Source: Deltaproteobacteria bacterium
GTDB taxonomy: Bacteria; Desulfobacterota; Desulfobacteria; Desulfobacterales; UBA11574
Length of the DNA: 7,165 nt
Assembly: GCA_019313025.1 (NCBI GenBank)
Contig: JAFDCA010000246.1
Coordinates: forward strand, 1 to 7,165
Reading direction: 5' to 3'
In this document: piece after piece, positions 1 to 6,699 of the stretch
How the letters are laid out: each line of letters opens with the position of its first letter
Position numbering within the stretch: the stretch's first letter is position 1
The notes under the pieces: model-generated
Seen by the model: only the letters and a program-made list of their open reading frames with translations
Databases searched by the model: none
What the model was told of the DNA's origin: nothing
Made by a program: the position numbers and the translations under genes

Positions 1-619
1 CAACCATATCGGTAGTAATGAAAAGATGATTTCTTTTGGGAAATCCTTTTTCAATGGCTTGCTGTAAAATATCGACAGTATATTCTTCAGACGGTATTGA
101 AAGGTTTTTTTCTTTACAAAACTTAATGATTTTATCGAACCATTCATAATCATCAGACTTGTCTGAATCGAGTTTCAAGATCTTTGTTTTATTCGTCTCG
201 TCGATATCATCAAATGATAGATTCAAAATACCCAGAAGACTCAGCAGTGACTGTGCCGCTTCCATAAGACTTTGGTTATTATAGGCATCTTTTGCTTTTT
301 TTAACAGCCGTTCTTCATCCTGTTTTGAGTAGAATATTTGGGAGTCACAAATGGCAACCACTTTTGTCTCACCTAAAAGTGAATAGGTGTTTATCCGTTC
401 GACGACTTCTTCGATATGGCCATTTGTGCCGTCAATGGCTTCATAATTAAAACTTCGATTCTTTTTGGGTAACAAGACATCCAGCAAGGTCTTCAGCGCA
501 CTCCTGTAAAGTAGCGATTCTCCATAGATCAAACACACAGGGGAAAAACATTTGTCCTTGTGATTTTCTTTAAGACGTCTTACAAAATCTTTAAGGTCTT
601 TATATTGAATTTCAGGCAC
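1..619 (-). CDS. holA: DNA polymerase III delta subunit (HolA-like), N-terminal part, cut by window edge
   Basis: Delta is the clamp-loader subunit that opens the beta sliding clamp during replication in the cytoplasm. From the GTG at 617-619 the frame is open for 206 codons to the window edge. The start is chosen because AAGGAT lies about 7 nt upstream; an in-frame TTG further upstream has no such site. The N-terminal pattern fits delta domain I: LIYGES at residues 30-35, then an acidic stretch (YEAIDGTNG, 59-67), then INTYSLLGETKVVAI at 76-90, the usual order in HolA. The segment around 100-165 is charged and looks like an insertion compared with E. coli HolA. The visible part ends in KGFPKRNHLFITTDMV, resembling the delta Walker-B-like strand region. 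Delta does not need a functional ATP site. The C-terminal collar domain lies outside the window, so the name rests on the N-terminal pattern only. Confidence 0.65.
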   Translation of the reverse strand, partial: MPEIQYKDLKDFVRRLKENHKDKCFSPVCLIYGESLLYRSALKTLLDVLLPKKNRSFNYEAIDGTNGHIEEVVERINTYSLLGETKVVAICDSQIFYSKQDEERLLKKAKDAYNNQSLMEAAQSLLSLLGILNLSFDDIDETNKTKILKLDSDKSDDYEWFDKIIKFCKEKNLSIPSEEYTVDILQQAIEKGFPKRNHLFITTDMV

Positions 620-1031
620 TGCAAAAATCCTTATCCAAAGGACCAAGTATTGATTATCAGCAGAATGTTCATTTTAGAAAATAGGAATTAGAAATTAGAA
701 AACAGCATTCGTGTCCAAAATAAATCTGGACACTCTCTCCTCTTTCCTATTTCCTCTCTTCTATTCGTGGGACAAGACGATCTAACCATAAAGAGCTTCA
801 GGTATGATTAAATTTTTAGCTGTAAGCTGTCCGAGTGGATTAGGAATCGTTTTGAAAGAACCATTGGCGCTTTAATTTTATTAATGAAATCCTCTGTTAA
901 AACAAAGATCTTCAATAATAGTCCGGGCAGATCCTTTCATTACGAGTCCTTATTTACGAGTTCTTTCAGCAAAAATTTGATTATACTTGAATTGGCAATG
1001 TTTTTAAAAGGCTAAAGTGTTACAAGTTTTT
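620..1031. other. 412-bp gap between lspA and holA with no convincing gene
   Basis: The gap holds the hairpin repeat at 675-763 and several short minus-strand frames that look faintly coding. One, 881-940, has a good AAGGA site before its ATG but encodes only 19 residues. A second frame, 782-871, is open for 29 codons and ends in a protein-like tail (NPLGQLTAKN, then IIPEALYG). A third runs open from about 936 to 808 without an ATG. These overlap in different frames, as in a decayed small gene, but chance cannot be excluded. There is no clear hairpin terminator directly after lspA. A TAAAAT sequence at 671-676 (minus) could be a weak -10 element for holA but has no good -35. Confidence 0.5.
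675..763 (-). repeat. Imperfect long inverted repeat between lspA and holA
   Basis: The core is a perfect 7-bp inverted repeat, GTGTCCA (711-717) and TGGACAC (727-733), with a 9-nt loop. Outside it are purine-rich (675-702) and pyrimidine-rich (736-763) arms matching as inverted copies at 20 of 28 positions. Four mismatches become G-U pairs in minus-strand RNA, giving 24 of 28, but A-C clashes in plus-strand RNA, so the structure fits a minus-strand transcript, the direction of lspA and holA. No T run follows, so it is not a typical terminator. It may be an RNA-stability element or a remnant of a dispersed repeat. Confidence 0.5.
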
Positions 1032-1550
1032 TTAGGGCATTTTTTTAAAGAGAAGATGATATATAAAAACAGCAATTCCAACAGTAATCGCGCTGTCTGC
1101 AACATTAAAAGCAGGCCAATGATAATTACCGACGTAAAAGTCCAAAAAATCAACGACCTTTCCAAATCTAATCCTGTCTATCAGATTACCTATGGCACCA
1201 CCAAAAATTAAGGCAAAACCCGAGGCGAGAAAAGGATGTGTCTTGTTCGTGTTTTTATAGAAGTAAAAAATGAAGCAAATGGCAAATGATGATAGAAAAA
1301 GAAAAAGAAAATTACGCAAACTCGAATCCTGGTGGGCCATAAATCCGAAAGCACCGCCGGGATTATGAATATGTGTAATATTGAAAAATCCAGGTATAAC
1401 AGTAATGGAATGATAAAGTGGAAGATTTTTTAATATTAAGATCTTTGTAATTTGGTCAAGAATAATTACCAAACCGGAAATAACGGCAAGTTTTTTATAT
1501 TTGCCATATCTGGAATCTGATTCATCTGAAACAGTAAAACTCAAACACAC
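1032..1550 (-). CDS. lspA: Lipoprotein signal peptidase (signal peptidase II)
   Basis: LspA is an inner-membrane aspartyl protease that removes the signal peptide of prolipoproteins after Lgt attaches diacylglycerol to the lipobox cysteine. The 172-residue protein has normal family length. Conserved blocks appear in order: DQITK (32-36) in the first membrane segment, NPGGAFGF (63-70), GGAIGNLIDR (117-126), VVDFLDFY (132-139) and FNVADSAITVG (148-158). The invariant aspartates D125, D134 and D152 are present; D134 and D152 correspond to the dyad seen in LspA structures. Four hydrophobic segments fit the usual topology (about 20-38, 79-98, 107-123, 153-168). The start is GTG (1548-1550); AAGGA at 1562-1566 is 11 nt upstream and overlaps the last codons of ileS. 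With a 7-bp gap, translation is probably coupled to ileS. The N-terminal 15 residues before the first hydrophobic segment are unusually polar but no later start is better. Confidence 0.97.
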   Translation of the reverse strand: MCLSFTVSDESDSRYGKYKKLAVISGLVIILDQITKILILKNLPLYHSITVIPGFFNITHIHNPGGAFGFMAHQDSSLRNFLFLFLSSFAICFIFYFYKNTNKTHPFLASGFALIFGGAIGNLIDRIRFGKVVDFLDFYVGNYHWPAFNVADSAITVGIAVFIYHLLFKKMP

Positions 1551-1557
1551 TTTAAAA

Positions 1558-4377
1558 TTATTCCTTTATAAAACTGTCGGTTTTCATTTCTCCTAGTGCA
1601 TTTTGACACCGACTGCAAATCGTCGGTTGTTCAGAATCTGCCCCAACGGAAATATCATGTATCCAACACCGTTCGCATTTTTCACCCGATGCAAGTTTAA
1701 CCTGTATTGATAAACCTTCAATATCAAGACTTTTAAATATTCCGTCAGCTTTATCTCCTTTTATCATAGAAACTTCCGAAACGATAAATATCGTTCTTAA
1801 GTCATCCTTATACTTTTCAAGAATATCGTATCGGTCACCATCTGTATAAATGGTAATAGAAGCGTCAAGGGAATGTCCAATTAGTTTTTTTACTCGTGCC
1901 TCCTCAAGTGCTTTGGTAACTTCACCTCGAATTTCAATAATTTTCTTCCATTCTTCTGCTAATTGATCATCCTTCCATTCCTTATTAACCACCGGCAGCG
2001 ATGTCATATGAACACTTTCTGAATTTATGTCGTGGCCCGGCATGAAATTCCAAATTTCTTCCGCCGTGAATGCCAGTATCGGCGCCATCAGCCTGGCCAG
2101 GGTGTCGAGTATAATATATATGACGGTTTGTGCGCTTTTTCTTCTTACGGAATCAGCCGGTGAAGTGTAAAGACGATCTTTGAGGATATCAAGATAAAAT
2201 GCCGAAAGATCAATGACGCAATAGTTATAAAGCGCATGGTAAATAATATGAAATTCGTAATTATCATAGGCTCTGCATGTTTTTTGAATCAATTCCTGAA
2301 GCCTGTGCAGCGCAAATCGGTCCAGTTCTATCATCTTATCATAGGAGACCGCATCCTTTTTCGGATCAAAATCATAAAGATTCCCCAAGAGGAATCGGCT
2401 GGTATTTCTTATTCTTCTATAGGCATCGCTCAACTGCTTCAATATATTTTCAGAAATACGAATATCATCCCTGTAATCAGATGCAGATACCCAAAGCCGG
2501 AGAATTTCTGCGCCATGCTTTTGAATCACTTCTTCCGGAGCCACGACATTACCCAAGGATTTGGACATCTTTTTGCCTTCTGCATCGACTACGAATCCGT
2601 GAGTCAATACAGATTTATAAGGTGCCTTTCCCCTTGTTCCCACTGCCGTGAGAAGTGAACTGTGAAACCATCCTCTGTGCTGGTCACTACCTTCGAGATA
2701 AAGATCAGCGGGCCATTTAAGATTCGAGCGCTCTTCCAGTACCGCTGCATGGCTGACGCCGGAGTCAAACCATACATCCAGAATATCATCTTCTTTATGG
2801 AATGTTTTATTGCCGCAAGTTTGACATTCGGCATCTTCGGAAAGCAGCTCTTCTGCTTTTTTTTCAAACCAAATATCGGCACCATGCGTTTCAAACAAAT
2901 TGTAGATACGGTCGATAATGTCTCTATTTAGATACAGGGCTTCGCATTTCTTGCAATAAAAAATAGAGATGGGAACGCCCCAGGCGCGTTGTCTTGAAAC
3001 ACACCAGTCCGGTCGATTTTCAATCATGCCATAAATTCGCTCCCTTCCCCAATGCGGAATCCACGTCACCTCGTCGATTTCCTTTAGGGCAGACTTTCTT
3101 AATCCTGTTTTATCCATGGATATGAACCACTGCGGCGTTGCGCGAAAAATAACCGGTTTCTTGCATCGCCAGCAATGGGGATAAGAATGTTCCATTTTTC
3201 CCTGGGCAACCAAAGCCTTATTTTCCTGAAGCTTGGCGACGATATTGGAATTGGCTTCGAAAACAAACTGACCGTTAAAAAACCCGGTTTCCTGTGTGAA
3301 ACAACCCCTGTCATCTACCGGAGAATACACGTCTAAATTATACAAAATCCCCACTTCATAATCTTCACGTCCATGACCGGGGGCAGTATGAACACAGCCT
3401 GTACCCGCATCAAGTGTGACATGAGATCCGAGAATGATCAATGATTCGCGGTCGTATATGGGATGGCGGCATCTCTTTTTTTCAAGGTCATAAGCGGCGA
3501 TCTCGGCAAGTACGGAGAAATCTGAAAATCCAAATATTTTCATACATTCTTCTACCAGCTCCTTTGCCAGAATGAGCACTTCGCCGTTTTTTGTATCTAC
3601 AGCACAATAAATAATATTTGGATGAAGGGCGATGGCAAGGTTAGCCGGAAGTGTCCAGGGCGTTGTTGTCCAGATCACCACGTAAACACTTTTACCGGCA
3701 AGATCGTGAACCTTATGGCTCAAATCATCCAGAAGTAAAAATTTAACAAAAATAGAAGGTGATGATTCATCATGATATTCAATTTCTGCTTCAGCAAGGG
3801 CGGTTTTGCAGCTGCAACACCAATAGATCGGTTTTTTACTCCGAAAAAGGCTTCCTTCCAATGCAAACTTATTACACTCACGGGCAATCGTCGCTTCATA
3901 CGCATAATTCATCGTCAAATAAGGGTTTTCCCATTCACCCATGACACCCAATCGTTTGAATTCTTCCCGATGTATATCGATATATTTTTCAGCATACTTC
4001 CTACACCGCTTACGAATCTCAGCCTGGGACATTTTGAATTTTTTGGGGCCCAGCTCCTTTTCAACATTGTGCTCAACAGGAAGTCCGTGACAATCCCAGC
4101 CCGGAACATAAACAGCATCAAAGCCAGCCATCTGGCGTGAACGCACGATAAAATCCTTTAGAATCTTATTGAGTGCGGTGCCAATATGAATGTGGCCATT
4201 TGCATAAGGTGGACCGTCGTGTAAAATAAATAACTCACGACCTTTGGAAGCTTGTCTGATTTTTTCATATAATCGGCGCTCATCCCATAACGTCAATTGT
4301 TCGGGCTCGCGCTTTGCCAGACTGGCTTTCATAGGAAATTTTGTATTGGGAAGGTTGAGTGTTTTTTTATAGTCCAT
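1558..4377 (-). CDS. ileS: Isoleucyl-tRNA synthetase
   Basis: This cytoplasmic class Ia synthetase charges tRNA-Ile with isoleucine and hydrolyses mischarged Val-tRNA-Ile. At 939 residues it has the usual bacterial length. The ATP-binding signature appears as HIGT (64-67) after PPYANG, a known variant of HIGH, and KMSKS is at 603-607. The CP1 editing domain (about 190-410) contains the threonine-rich WTTTPWTLP (236-244) and [16 protein letters not shown] (325-340) with the conserved aspartate D339. Also present are [10 protein letters not shown] (461-470) and DVWFDSG (534-540). The C-terminal zinc finger has C901, C904, C921 and C924, so this is the bacterial type with the C-terminal zinc domain. 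A second cysteine pair set (C475/C478, C518/C521) is common in bacterial relatives. The ATG start has GGAGG 4 nt upstream, rather close. It heads the operon with lspA. Confidence 0.99.
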   Translation of the reverse strand: MDYKKTLNLPNTKFPMKASLAKREPEQLTLWDERRLYEKIRQASKGRELFILHDGPPYANGHIHIGTALNKILKDFIVRSRQMAGFDAVYVPGWDCHGLPVEHNVEKELGPKKFKMSQAEIRKRCRKYAEKYIDIHREEFKRLGVMGEWENPYLTMNYAYEATIARECNKFALEGSLFRSKKPIYWCCSCKTALAEAEIEYHDESSPSIFVKFLLLDDLSHKVHDLAGKSVYVVIWTTTPWTLPANLAIALHPNIIYCAVDTKNGEVLILAKELVEECMKIFGFSDFSVLAEIAAYDLEKKRCRHPIYDRESLIILGSHVTLDAGTGCVHTAPGHGREDYEVGILYNLDVYSPVDDRGCFTQETGFFNGQFVFEANSNIVAKLQENKALVAQGKMEHSYPHCWRCKKPVIFRATPQWFISMDKTGLRKSALKEIDEVTWIPHWGRERIYGMIENRPDWCVSRQRAWGVPISIFYCKKCEALYLNRDIIDRIYNLFETHGADIWFEKKAEELLSEDAECQTCGNKTFHKEDDILDVWFDSGVSHAAVLEERSNLKWPADLYLEGSDQHRGWFHSSLLTAVGTRGKAPYKSVLTHGFVVDAEGKKMSKSLGNVVAPEEVIQKHGAEILRLWVSASDYRDDIRISENILKQLSDAYRRIRNTSRFLLGNLYDFDPKKDAVSYDKMIELDRFALHRLQELIQKTCRAYDNYEFHIIYHALYNYCVIDLSAFYLDILKDRLYTSPADSVRRKSAQTVIYIILDTLARLMAPILAFTAEEIWNFMPGHDINSESVHMTSLPVVNKEWKDDQLAEEWKKIIEIRGEVTKALEEARVKKLIGHSLDASITIYTDGDRYDILEKYKDDLRTIFIVSEVSMIKGDKADGIFKSLDIEGLSIQVKLASGEKCERCWIHDISVGADSEQPTICSRCQNALGEMKTDSFIKE

Positions 4378-4453
4378 ATAACCTCCAAGACCGGATTTTT
4401 CATACCTTCACTCATTGTCATAAAGACTCAAAGATTGGGTGTCTAAGTTTTGA

Positions 4454-4482
4454 AAGGTACTTTTAAAACAGTTTTATGTCAA
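4454..4482 (-). promoter_or_regulatory. Sigma70-type promoter of ileS-lspA
   Basis: On the minus strand a perfect TTGACA (4477-4482) is followed after 17 bp by TACCTT (4454-4459), which keeps the important T, A and final T of the -10 box. Transcription would start near 4447, giving a leader of about 70 nt before the ileS ATG. The leader is too short for a T-box and shows no T-box motif, so no tRNA-sensing control is evident. Confidence 0.6.
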
Positions 4483-4519
4483 GGAAATACACACTCGTAT
4501 ATCAACTTTGGCAGTCAGT

Positions 4520-4553
4520 AAAAAGCCCGAACAGGATATTGTCCGGGCTTTTT
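4520..4553 (-). terminator. Bidirectional intrinsic terminator after the HNH gene
   Basis: Ten perfect pairs (4520-4529 with 4544-4553, including a GCCCG/CGGGC core) are extended by a mismatch and three more pairs around the 6-nt loop at 4534-4539. Runs of five A and five T flank the GC core, so the hairpin works on either strand. On the minus strand it lies about 40 bp after the HNH stop codon, isolating the HNH unit from ileS. Confidence 0.9.
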
Positions 4554-4593
4554 ATCAATAGTTGATGTTGTATAAGATATAAAAAATCGGTCT

Positions 4594-5100
4594 TCAGTAT
4601 ATTCCAAAATCCTTCAATACTTCATTGATGCCAAGTTTTCTAACTTTCAATCTTAAAAACTCTGCAATCGTTGGTTGATACACCTTCACTTTAAGATACA
4701 TGCGGGCTTCAGAAGGTGTTTTTCCCCCCTTTTTATTGTTGCATGACTTACAGGAAGAAACACAGTTTTCAAATGTTGTTTTTCCGCCTCTGGATCTTGG
4801 TGTAATATGATCAATTGTAAGTTTTCCATAGTGGCTTCCACAATACGCACACTTGAATCCATCTCTGATTAAGACATTCTTTTTACTAAAAGGCACTCTA
4901 TTTATGTAAAGCGTCCTTATAAGTTTTATCAAACGCATGACCGCAGGGATCTTGATGATCATTCCTTCTGCAGTTCTAACTATTTTTTCAGAATGTTTTA
5001 AGACCTGTACCTTCCCTTTCGCTATAAGGCACATCGCCCGCTTCCAGTTAACCATATTTAGAAAGGTATAGTCAGCATTCAGAAGGACACATTGAGGCAT
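4594..5100 (-). CDS. HNH endonuclease family protein
   Basis: The 168-residue protein belongs to the widespread small standalone HNH family with an N-terminal domain of about 75 residues (VLLNADYTFLNMVNWKRA, 5-22, is typical) followed by the nuclease domain. Visible are CAYC (84-87), the DH pair of the beta-beta-alpha metal motif (D97, H98), PRSRGG (101-106), the central Asn in FENC (N112), and CKSCNNKKG (117-125). The four cysteines probably bind a structural zinc. The usual third His position is occupied by Asn/Lys (NNKKG), as is normal in this CxxC subgroup. The ATG has GGAG (5107-5110) at good distance. No restriction, phage or methylase partner is nearby, and the family has no settled role although metal-dependent DNA cleavage is expected. 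It ends in a strong terminator and appears to be its own transcription unit. Confidence 0.9.
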   Translation of the reverse strand: MPQCVLLNADYTFLNMVNWKRAMCLIAKGKVQVLKHSEKIVRTAEGMIIKIPAVMRLIKLIRTLYINRVPFSKKNVLIRDGFKCAYCGSHYGKLTIDHITPRSRGGKTTFENCVSSCKSCNNKKGGKTPSEARMYLKVKVYQPTIAEFLRLKVRKLGINEVLKDFGIY

Positions 5101-5111
5101 GCTTTTCTCCG

Positions 5112-5198
5112 CTATTCCTTTTTTTTCAAAATTTCTATACCTGACTTTACGGCCAAAATCAACAAGAAGATACCAAACAACCTTTTATAAATATCCAT
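5112..5198 (-). CDS. Possible 28-residue single-span membrane peptide before the HNH gene
   Basis: A short frame starts at ATG 5196-5198 and stops at TAG 5112-5114, 11 bp before the HNH start. The peptide has a basic N-terminus (MDIYKR), a hydrophobic centre (LFGIFLLILAV, 7-17) and a lysine-rich tail ending ILKKKE, the profile of a one-span membrane peptide. The HNH ribosome-binding site lies immediately after its stop codon, so coupled translation or a leader-peptide role is conceivable. Against it: no purine-rich site precedes the ATG, and an in-frame stop lies two codons upstream of that ATG. No family is recognised. It may be a chance frame in AT-rich DNA. Confidence 0.3.
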   Translation of the reverse strand: MDIYKRLFGIFLLILAVKSGIEILKKKE

Positions 5199-5272
5199 AC
5201 GTTATTTAAACATGAATGGGGGTTAAATCGAACCAGCGTATAACACTTTTATATATTCAGAAGTTTTTATTG

Positions 5273-5300
5273 TTGGAAAAGATTAAAATCGTGTTATGAT
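5273..5300 (+). promoter_or_regulatory. Possible plus-strand sigma70 promoter in the intergenic region
   Basis: TTGGAA (5273-5278) and TATGAT (5295-5300, five of six consensus bases) are 16 bp apart. The promoter points away from the HNH gene into DNA with no protein-coding frame, which is why I link it to the noncoding RNA candidate at 5307-5549. Confidence 0.4.
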
Positions 5301-5386
5301 TTTGTAAAGTAAAAGGAATATTTTTGATCTGAGAGCTGTAACTAGTGCATTCAATTAGATACTGTTTTTTTATGAGAACAGATTGT

Positions 5387-5414
5387 AGGGGGATTCTCTA
5401 AAGAATCAACCCCT
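5387..5414 (+). repeat. Ten-bp hairpin with AA bulge
   Basis: AGGGGGATTC (5387-5396) pairs with GAATC (5403-5407) and CCCCT (5410-5414), leaving loop TCTAAA and an unpaired AA. GAATC recurs at 5415-5419, offering an alternative partner for GATTC. No T run follows, so it is not a terminator in either direction. Confidence 0.6.
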
Positions 5415-5421
5415 GAATCGA

Positions 5422-5437
5422 AGTTGATTAATCAACT
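5422..5437. repeat. Perfect 16-bp palindrome
   Basis: AGTTGATTAATCAACT is perfectly symmetric with no spacer, the form of a site for a dimeric DNA-binding protein. It lies 224 bp upstream of the small peptide frame at 5112-5198 and inside the RNA candidate. Which transcript it would control is not shown by the sequence. Confidence 0.5.
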
Positions 5438-5467
5438 CTAAACCTTCAAGTAATGCTGTTATTTTAA

Positions 5468-5549
5468 AGGGGATTTTTTTCGATATATGCCTTTCTAACG
5501 GTCCAAACCTTCGGTCTTAGGTATTGATAAAAAAATCCTCTATTTTTTT
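5468..5549 (+). terminator. Possible terminator stem ending the RNA candidate
   Basis: AGGGGATTTTTTT (5468-5480) pairs with AAAAAAATCCTCT (5529-5541) through 13 pairs, one of them G-U in plus-strand RNA, and ATTTTTTT (5542-5549) follows. The enclosed 48 nt can form weaker inner pairs, including ACC/GGU near a UUCG. The loop is longer than in a typical intrinsic terminator and the stem is AU-rich. The same element could protect the 3' end of the convergent gene at 5585-5965. Confidence 0.35.
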
Positions 5550-5584
5550 CTTAATTAATTTTGTTCATTTTCTGAGCTATGGGG

Positions 5585-5965
5585 TCAGTTTGGTTTAATT
5601 TTTTCCCCATCCGGATTGTTGATTATAGACAGCTCGACGATAGAATGTCCTGGATAACGATCGTGGGAATTTTTTGAAATTATCTGGGTTTTAAAAAGTT
5701 TGCTGGCACCTAACGATTCAGGCTGATTGTATTGCATGTCAAATATGTCACCAACATTCAGTTCTTTGAATACGGACGAATCTTGTTTTACAAGAATGTA
5801 TGGCCTATTTGAAGAAAAATTTCTCAATTTGAATAGGTAGCTTAGACCCTTGTCATTTAAAAAGAATTGCACACTGTAAAACCCGCCTAAAATGATTTCT
5901 GCTTCAGATTTTAAATCAACCAGGTCATTGACCCTTTGATTTCCTATTTTAATTAACTCAAACAT
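5585..5965 (-). CDS. Small beta-rich protein of unknown function
   Basis: The preferred start is ATG at 5963-5965, giving 126 residues (MFELIKIGNQ at the N-terminus); GGGG lies 11 nt upstream, somewhat far. A longer reading from TTG at 6049 is unlikely because that codon lies inside the sigma54-type promoter at 6034-6050 and has no good ribosome-binding site. The protein has no signal peptide or membrane span. Alternating hydrophobic stretches suggest a beta-barrel-like domain: YSVQFFL (30-36), YLFKLRN (43-49), YILVKQDS (56-63), GDIFDMQY (72-79) and GHSIVELSII (106-115). I have a loose memory of similar small proteins, sometimes in several copies, in Desulfobacterales. The fold could be PilZ-like, but the RxxxR and (D/N)xSxxG c-di-GMP signature is not visible, so no binding function is assigned. 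Confidence 0.8.
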   Translation of the reverse strand: MFELIKIGNQRVNDLVDLKSEAEIILGGFYSVQFFLNDKGLSYLFKLRNFSSNRPYILVKQDSSVFKELNVGDIFDMQYNQPESLGASKLFKTQIISKNSHDRYPGHSIVELSIINNPDGEKIKPN

Positions 5966-6033
5966 TTTCAAGATATCCCCATGAAACTTAAAAAATAATT
6001 TAGAATATTTAGTTTGAAAAATATCTTTTCTCT

Positions 6034-6050
6034 GGCAAAAATCGTGCAAA
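6034..6050 (-). promoter_or_regulatory. Sigma54-type promoter candidate upstream of the gene at 5585-5965
   Basis: The minus strand reads TTTGCACG (6050-6043), four bases, TTGC (6038-6035). Against YTGGCACG-N4-TTGCW only the first G of the GG pair and the last W differ, and G-to-GC spacing is the required 10 nt. Loss of that G weakens the call. Transcription would start near 6023, about 58 nt before the chosen ATG. Confidence 0.4.
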
Positions 6051-6162
6051 ATAGAATTATTCTCGACATTAAATAAAATTTCAATTGGTTAAAATCATTA
6101 TTGCAAAAAGATTTGAAATGTAAAAATATCATTGAAAATTCGGAAAGATCTGAATGGATGGT

Positions 6163-6205
6163 CTATAACATACCCTGCTCTTTCTAAAGGCAGGGTATAT
6201 TATAG
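6163..6205 (-). terminator. Sixteen-bp hairpin after the PxxKW gene
   Basis: The arms at 6163-6178 and 6190-6205 are inverted copies with one difference and an 11-nt loop; the core is ATACCCTGC/GCAGGGTAT. The differing position forms U-G in minus-strand RNA but C-A in plus-strand RNA, so selection seems to act on the minus transcript, whose gene stops 14 bp upstream. No clear U tract follows, so it may stabilise an mRNA end rather than terminate on its own. Confidence 0.65.
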
Positions 6206-6218
6206 ATAACAAGCAACA

Positions 6219-6497
6219 TTACCTGTTTCCTCTCTTGGATGCTTTGAGCGGATTAATTTTCACATTTGATGTAGAGGTTATTTTGGCAACATGTGAAGCT
6301 ATATTGCAATTTCCGATTTTCCATTTTAATGAAGGATCAGGGCAAGCTGAGCAGTACCATTTTGACGAAATTTCAACACTTTTCTTGCAACCGTTACAAC
6401 TCTCTACGATCTCGTGACAAATTCCCCCGTTGTAAGAACACCCTTTTGGGGTCATAAAAGGACATTCAAAGCCTCTCCGAATTGTTGTACAAACCAA
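6219..6497 (-). CDS. PxxKW family cysteine-rich protein
   Basis: The 92-residue protein matches the small PxxKW cysteine-rich family known from Desulfobacterota, whose function is unknown. Nine cysteines are at 3, 12, 20, 27, 34, 37, 49, 52 and 64, including CNGC (34-37) and CSAC (49-52), followed by the name-giving PSLKW (55-59). The C-terminus is basic (NPLKASKRGNR, 82-92), also typical. There is no signal peptide, so a cytoplasmic metal- or Fe-S-binding protein is a reasonable inference, not shown. The start is TTG at 6495-6497: GGGGGTGAT (6502-6510) lies at ideal distance, while the upstream in-frame GTG (6504-6506) is part of that ribosome-binding site. It has a sigma54-type promoter candidate upstream and a hairpin downstream, so it looks like a single-gene unit. 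Confidence 0.88.
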   Translation of the reverse strand: MVCTTIRRGFECPFMTPKGCSYNGGICHEIVESCNGCKKSVEISSKWYCSACPDPSLKWKIGNCNIASHVAKITSTSNVKINPLKASKRGNR

Positions 6498-6501
6498 AAG
6501 A

Positions 6502-6510
6502 ATCACCCCC
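6502..6510 (-). promoter_or_regulatory. Ribosome-binding site that fixes the TTG start of the PxxKW gene
   Basis: GGGGGTGAT matches the 16S-complementary GGAGGTGAT at eight of nine bases, with 8 nt between the G core and TTG at 6497. The in-frame GTG upstream overlaps this site and so cannot be the start. Confidence 0.75.
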
Positions 6511-6632
6511 TTTTAGAAAATAATCAAAAAAATTCCGGAAATATTTGTCCCCGGCGTCTTAAAATAAACTTGGAATTAAATTCCGTTCTTTAGTCAATAC
6601 TGGTTTAAAGGTATGTATCAAGCTCCAATAAC

Positions 6633-6649
6633 CGCAGAGTTCATGCCAA
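6633..6649 (-). promoter_or_regulatory. Sigma54-type promoter candidate upstream of the PxxKW gene
   Basis: The minus strand reads TTGGCATG (6649-6642), four bases, CTGC (6637-6634), matching 10 of the 13 defined consensus positions with both invariant GG and GC at 10-nt spacing. The start would be near 6622, about 125 nt before the TTG start codon. The leader contains a 13-bp palindrome, GGAATTAAATTCC (6572-6584). Confidence 0.35.
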
Positions 6650-6699
6650 ATTTCAATTTGCTCCTGCGTTTACTTTTAAAAAACAATACTTCTCTTTAA

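Larger units (their letters stand above)
5307..5549 (+). ncRNA. Candidate structured noncoding RNA, about 240 nt
   Basis: No plus-strand frame longer than a few codons with a ribosome-binding site follows the promoter-like sequence, but the stretch is densely structured. It holds a 10-bp hairpin at 5387-5414 (AGGGG and GATTC paired with GAATC and CCCCT, a two-A bulge, loop TCTAAA), a perfect palindrome at 5422-5437, and a final long stem closed by 5468-5480 and 5529-5541. That last stem is followed by seven T (5543-5549). The stem's only imperfect pair is G-U in plus-strand RNA and A-C in minus-strand RNA, favouring plus-strand transcription. I do not recognise an RNA family. The AT richness means some of this structure could be chance. 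Confidence 0.35.

Noticed and set aside
770..1031. tRNA or small-RNA gene after lspA
   Set aside because: No cloverleaf, T-loop motif or CCA end could be found on either strand.
1017..1211. 64-codon plus-strand frame
   Set aside because: It lies opposite lspA, which has all family motifs; the product is low-complexity and the frame has no supporting signals.
2236..4140. Several plus- and minus-strand frames of 60-140 codons inside ileS
   Set aside because: All overlap the intact 939-codon ileS in other frames and show no family pattern.
4378..4447. T-box or riboswitch in the ileS leader
   Set aside because: The leader is about 70 nt if the TTGACA promoter is used, too short, and no T-box sequence or antiterminator is visible.
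6504..6506. GTG as start of the PxxKW gene
   Set aside because: It is part of the ribosome-binding sequence at 6502-6510, which is ideally spaced for TTG at 6497.
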